In this document: positions 62,011 to 64,000 of the stretch, one piece after another | Position numbering within the stretch: position 1 is the stretch's first letter | How the letters are laid out: every line of letters starts with the position of its first letter | NCBI RefSeq assembly: GCF_030867095.1 | Contig: NC_081832.1 | Location: 56,157,444 to 56,221,443 of the forward strand | Direction: 5' to 3' | DNA: 64,000 bases | Source of the DNA: Alligator mississippiensis | Lineage: Eukaryota > Chordata > Crocodylia > Alligatoridae | The notes under the pieces: model-generated | The model's database searches: none | What the model saw: only the letters and a program-made list of their open reading frames with translations | What the model was told of the DNA's origin: nothing | Made by a program: the position numbers and the translations under genes

Positions 62011-63374
62011 TTCTCTACACTGCACCATATATTCCTCTGCTTCATACTGCTGATCTCCTCCAGTGTCCAGCATCCCACTCTGTGCCCAGCAGTCTTGTCT
62101 TGCCTCACTACCATCCCATGCCTCTGAATTTGTGATTCCCCATCACCACTGTGGGTTGAAATCAGTGGCAATCTGTGGCAAAGGTAATCAGAGTCCAGAG
62201 TGGGAGGGCCGGGGTGGAGGCTATCTGTAGCCTGAAGCGACAGCTGGGTCCAAAGAGGAGTTCTGCAATTCTTAAGTTGAGAAGAATGATGAAATAGAAA
62301 GGTGGCAGACAGGAAAAGCTGTTAGGAGTGTAACAGCCCCCTGCCTGATTCATCTGCTGGCAGCATGGACACCCAGAGCCCACGTGGCTAAGCTGGCACC
62401 ACATCAGCTGGAAGTGCACTCCTGATTGGCCTGGAGTCCCGGGTGATGGACCAAAAGCACACTGGAGATGATAGCATGGAGGAATGGCAGTTTAGTGACC
62501 AGAAATAGCCCTGGCCATTCTTACCCCCAGCAGAGCCCTGAACGCTATCTGTACTGCAGGGAAAGGCGAGGCAGAGCAGGCTGTGTGTCCCACAAGGGAT
62601 AGACAGCTGGCTGCAGCCCAAGCAGCAGATGGGGAGACAGCTGCATCCCACCCAGGGAAGGCTCAGAGAGAAGTGGGGGGCACAGTGCCTGCCCAGAGCA
62701 ATGGGGAGATGCTGCCAGCAAGCCCCACAGCAGAAGGCACCAAGCCAGGTCCAACCTGTGGCACAGCAGGGGCTGAGCACTCACCTGAGGACACCCACTT
62801 GAGGATCCTAGCTCAGCAGTTCTGGCTACAAGTAGCCAGGAGCTTCCCACAGGGAGTAAAGGCTCCCCAAAGCAGTGCCCATACCACACAAGCCCACCGG
62901 TGAAGCCTGTGGACCAGGGATTCACCTACAGGTTGGTAGGAGAGAGCACAGGCCTCGTGGGAATGAAAACATAGCCACCCTGAGGTGAAGCCAGACTTGG
63001 CCCAGTGGCAACAGGAAAGGTCTGCACAGAGAGGGCTCCTTCATGAGGGGCCCAAGTGACCCAACAAGGAAAGCAAGGGGGCGTAAGGCCCAAAGTAGCA
63101 TGCACCCCAAAAAGTGGGAAGATGCTCAGGGCAGTGAGGTACCAGTGTCCTGCCTGGCCACCAAGCCAAGCCAAGCCAAGCCATTTTGAGTTCATCTTAT
63201 CAGTTTAGTTGATGTAGCAGCATTAAAAATGGACCCACCTGAAGGGATAGAAAGGGATGCCCTGCAGAGGGCCAGATTGCAGACAGACAGAGTTGGTCCC
63301 TGTACGGACACCATTTTCCCTGAGGGTGAGTGAAGCTGCTTTGGAGGCAGCCCTCTTAGAAGTGGGAATGGTGA
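62011..63374. other. GC-moderate noncoding stretch, possibly LTR-element-related
   Basis: No gene is seen. Frames at 62388-62925 (minus) and 62583-62903 (plus) lack motifs. (CCAAG)4 occurs at 63163-63182. The sequence is purine-rich and CAG-rich like the LTR bodies elsewhere. It could be internal non-coding sequence if the LTR at 63375 is a 3' LTR, but no PR, RT or IN motif was found. Confidence 0.35.
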
Positions 63375-63997
63375 TGTAACCATTGGTTACATGGTTTTGA
63401 AGGAGAGACATTAGCAAAAGCCCGGGAAGAGCCCTGGCCTGGGATTGGCTGAGAGGCTTGTATAAAAGAGGGAAGCAGTTTTTCTAGGAGGGAGAACAAA
63501 GCGGGGAGAGAGTGCGGGAGAGACAGGCTGGAGCCTAGGAAAAGGATTTCCACATGGCCGCCCCTTGGAGAGCCCCTGGCAGCACCCTGCAGAAGTAGCA
63601 GCAGAAGCAGCAGCAGAAGCTGCACCAAGAGTGCTGCACTGTGTCTGTTCTCCCTCCTTTCCCCCTCCGACCCTGCTGGAGCAGGACAAGAGAGGAGATG
63701 CCTGTGAGGCGACTCTGAGCCTGGGAAGACCCTCCTGCAAGCCCCTGTGTGATTGGGTGAGCACAGCAGGGGAAGGGGATGCAGGGCCAGGGGGAGACTG
63801 CTGGAGACTGCCCTGGTTTTTCCCTCCATGAGTGAGAAGGCACCGGGGAGAGGCAGGCTCAGGGTGCTGGAGGGAGCCCTGGGCTAGAGGGGCAGGGACT
63901 GCTCCAGCCACCAGAAGCCCCAGGGCAGGCAGGGTCCAGGAAGGGGCTGCATTTGCTGGGTACTGTGAGGCTGTGCTGGGCAGGGGAAATTGTTACA
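63375..63997 (+). repeat. LTR-like promoter block at the window edge (candidate 623 bp)
   Basis: A candidate start TGTAACCATTGG at 63375 and end TTGTTACA at 63997 form a TGTAAC...GTTACA inverted terminus. Inside are a GGGATTGGCTGAG CCAAT-like box and GTATAAAAGAGGG (TATA at 63461), followed by GA-rich R-U5-like sequence and (CAG)-type repeats. GGTGA precedes the start, but the three bases after the end are ACC, so a solo LTR with a perfect 5-bp duplication is ruled out for these boundaries. It is either a 5' LTR with its interior beyond the window, or the boundaries are slightly off. Confidence 0.5.
63455..63473 (+). promoter_or_regulatory. CCAAT/TATA-type LTR promoter
   Basis: GGATTGGCTGAG at 63442-63453 followed by TATAAAAGAG at 63461-63470 is a standard RNA polymerase II core promoter arrangement reading right. 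Confidence 0.6.
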
Positions 63998-64000
63998 ACC

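Noticed and set aside
61932..62455. Complete hAT-like element with GTCAAAAG / ACCAAAAG flanks
   Set aside because: The sequence before the second flank is not an inverted copy of the left terminus, so the right boundary is unsupported.
63356..63911. 157- and 166-codon minus-strand frames
   Set aside because: Antisense to the LTR-like promoter block; leucine/serine/alanine-rich readings of CAG and GA repeats.

Overview
The window looks like 64 kb of intergenic or deep-intronic DNA from an amniote genome, most likely a crocodilian. It is AT-rich, has no recognisable host protein-coding exon, tRNA, rRNA or CRISPR array, and is filled with decayed interspersed repeats. The organism call rests on the repeat content: CR1 LINEs whose 3' ends finish in ATCTATGAATCTATGA-type repeats, hAT-like elements with 8-bp target-site duplications, PIF/Harbinger remains, and Ty3/gypsy-type LTRs ending TGT...ACA. 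A turtle or another archosaur relative cannot be excluded from sequence alone.

The centrepiece is 8.7-13.2 kb: a 5'-truncated LTR retrotransposon on the + strand. Its order is gag (C-terminal capsid region plus a CCHC knuckle), protease, integrase, reverse transcriptase, RNase H, polypurine tract, 3' LTR. Two features identify it as Gmr1-like (Ty3/gypsy by sequence, Ty1/copia by domain order). The integrase lies before the RT, joined to it in one uninterrupted 330-codon frame. The gag block at 8737-8991 reads as a SCAN-like domain, the same fold as the oligomerisation domain of many vertebrate zinc-finger proteins. The copy is dead: it has frameshifts, stops, and catalytic substitutions in integrase and RT. 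A 321-bp hAT-like element sits inside its 3' LTR, and an 883-bp terminal-inverted-repeat element lies about 120 bp upstream of the gag remnant.

Other coding fossils are a PIF/Harbinger transposase (26.6-28.8 kb) split by LTR-like sequence, a 5'-truncated CR1 LINE with most of the RT (32.2-33.8 kb), and two small CR1 pieces (21.2 kb, 46.3 kb). A solo LTR at 49465-50377 has a perfect 5-bp duplication (GTGAC). The last 600 bp hold another LTR-like promoter block whose partner lies outside the window.

Comparing the window with itself shows at least five repeat families present twice: 33.99/55.09 kb, 37.05/39.15 kb, 42.48/54.47 kb, 45.69/59.07 kb (inverted) and 50.67/56.97 kb. Most have terminal inverted repeats or GC-rich bodies and no coding capacity. 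The long open frames in them are compositional artefacts. The remaining stretches (0.7-7.6, 14-21, 21.4-25.2, 28.8-32.1, 51.2-54.4 kb and others) show only anonymous AT-rich sequence and microsatellites.
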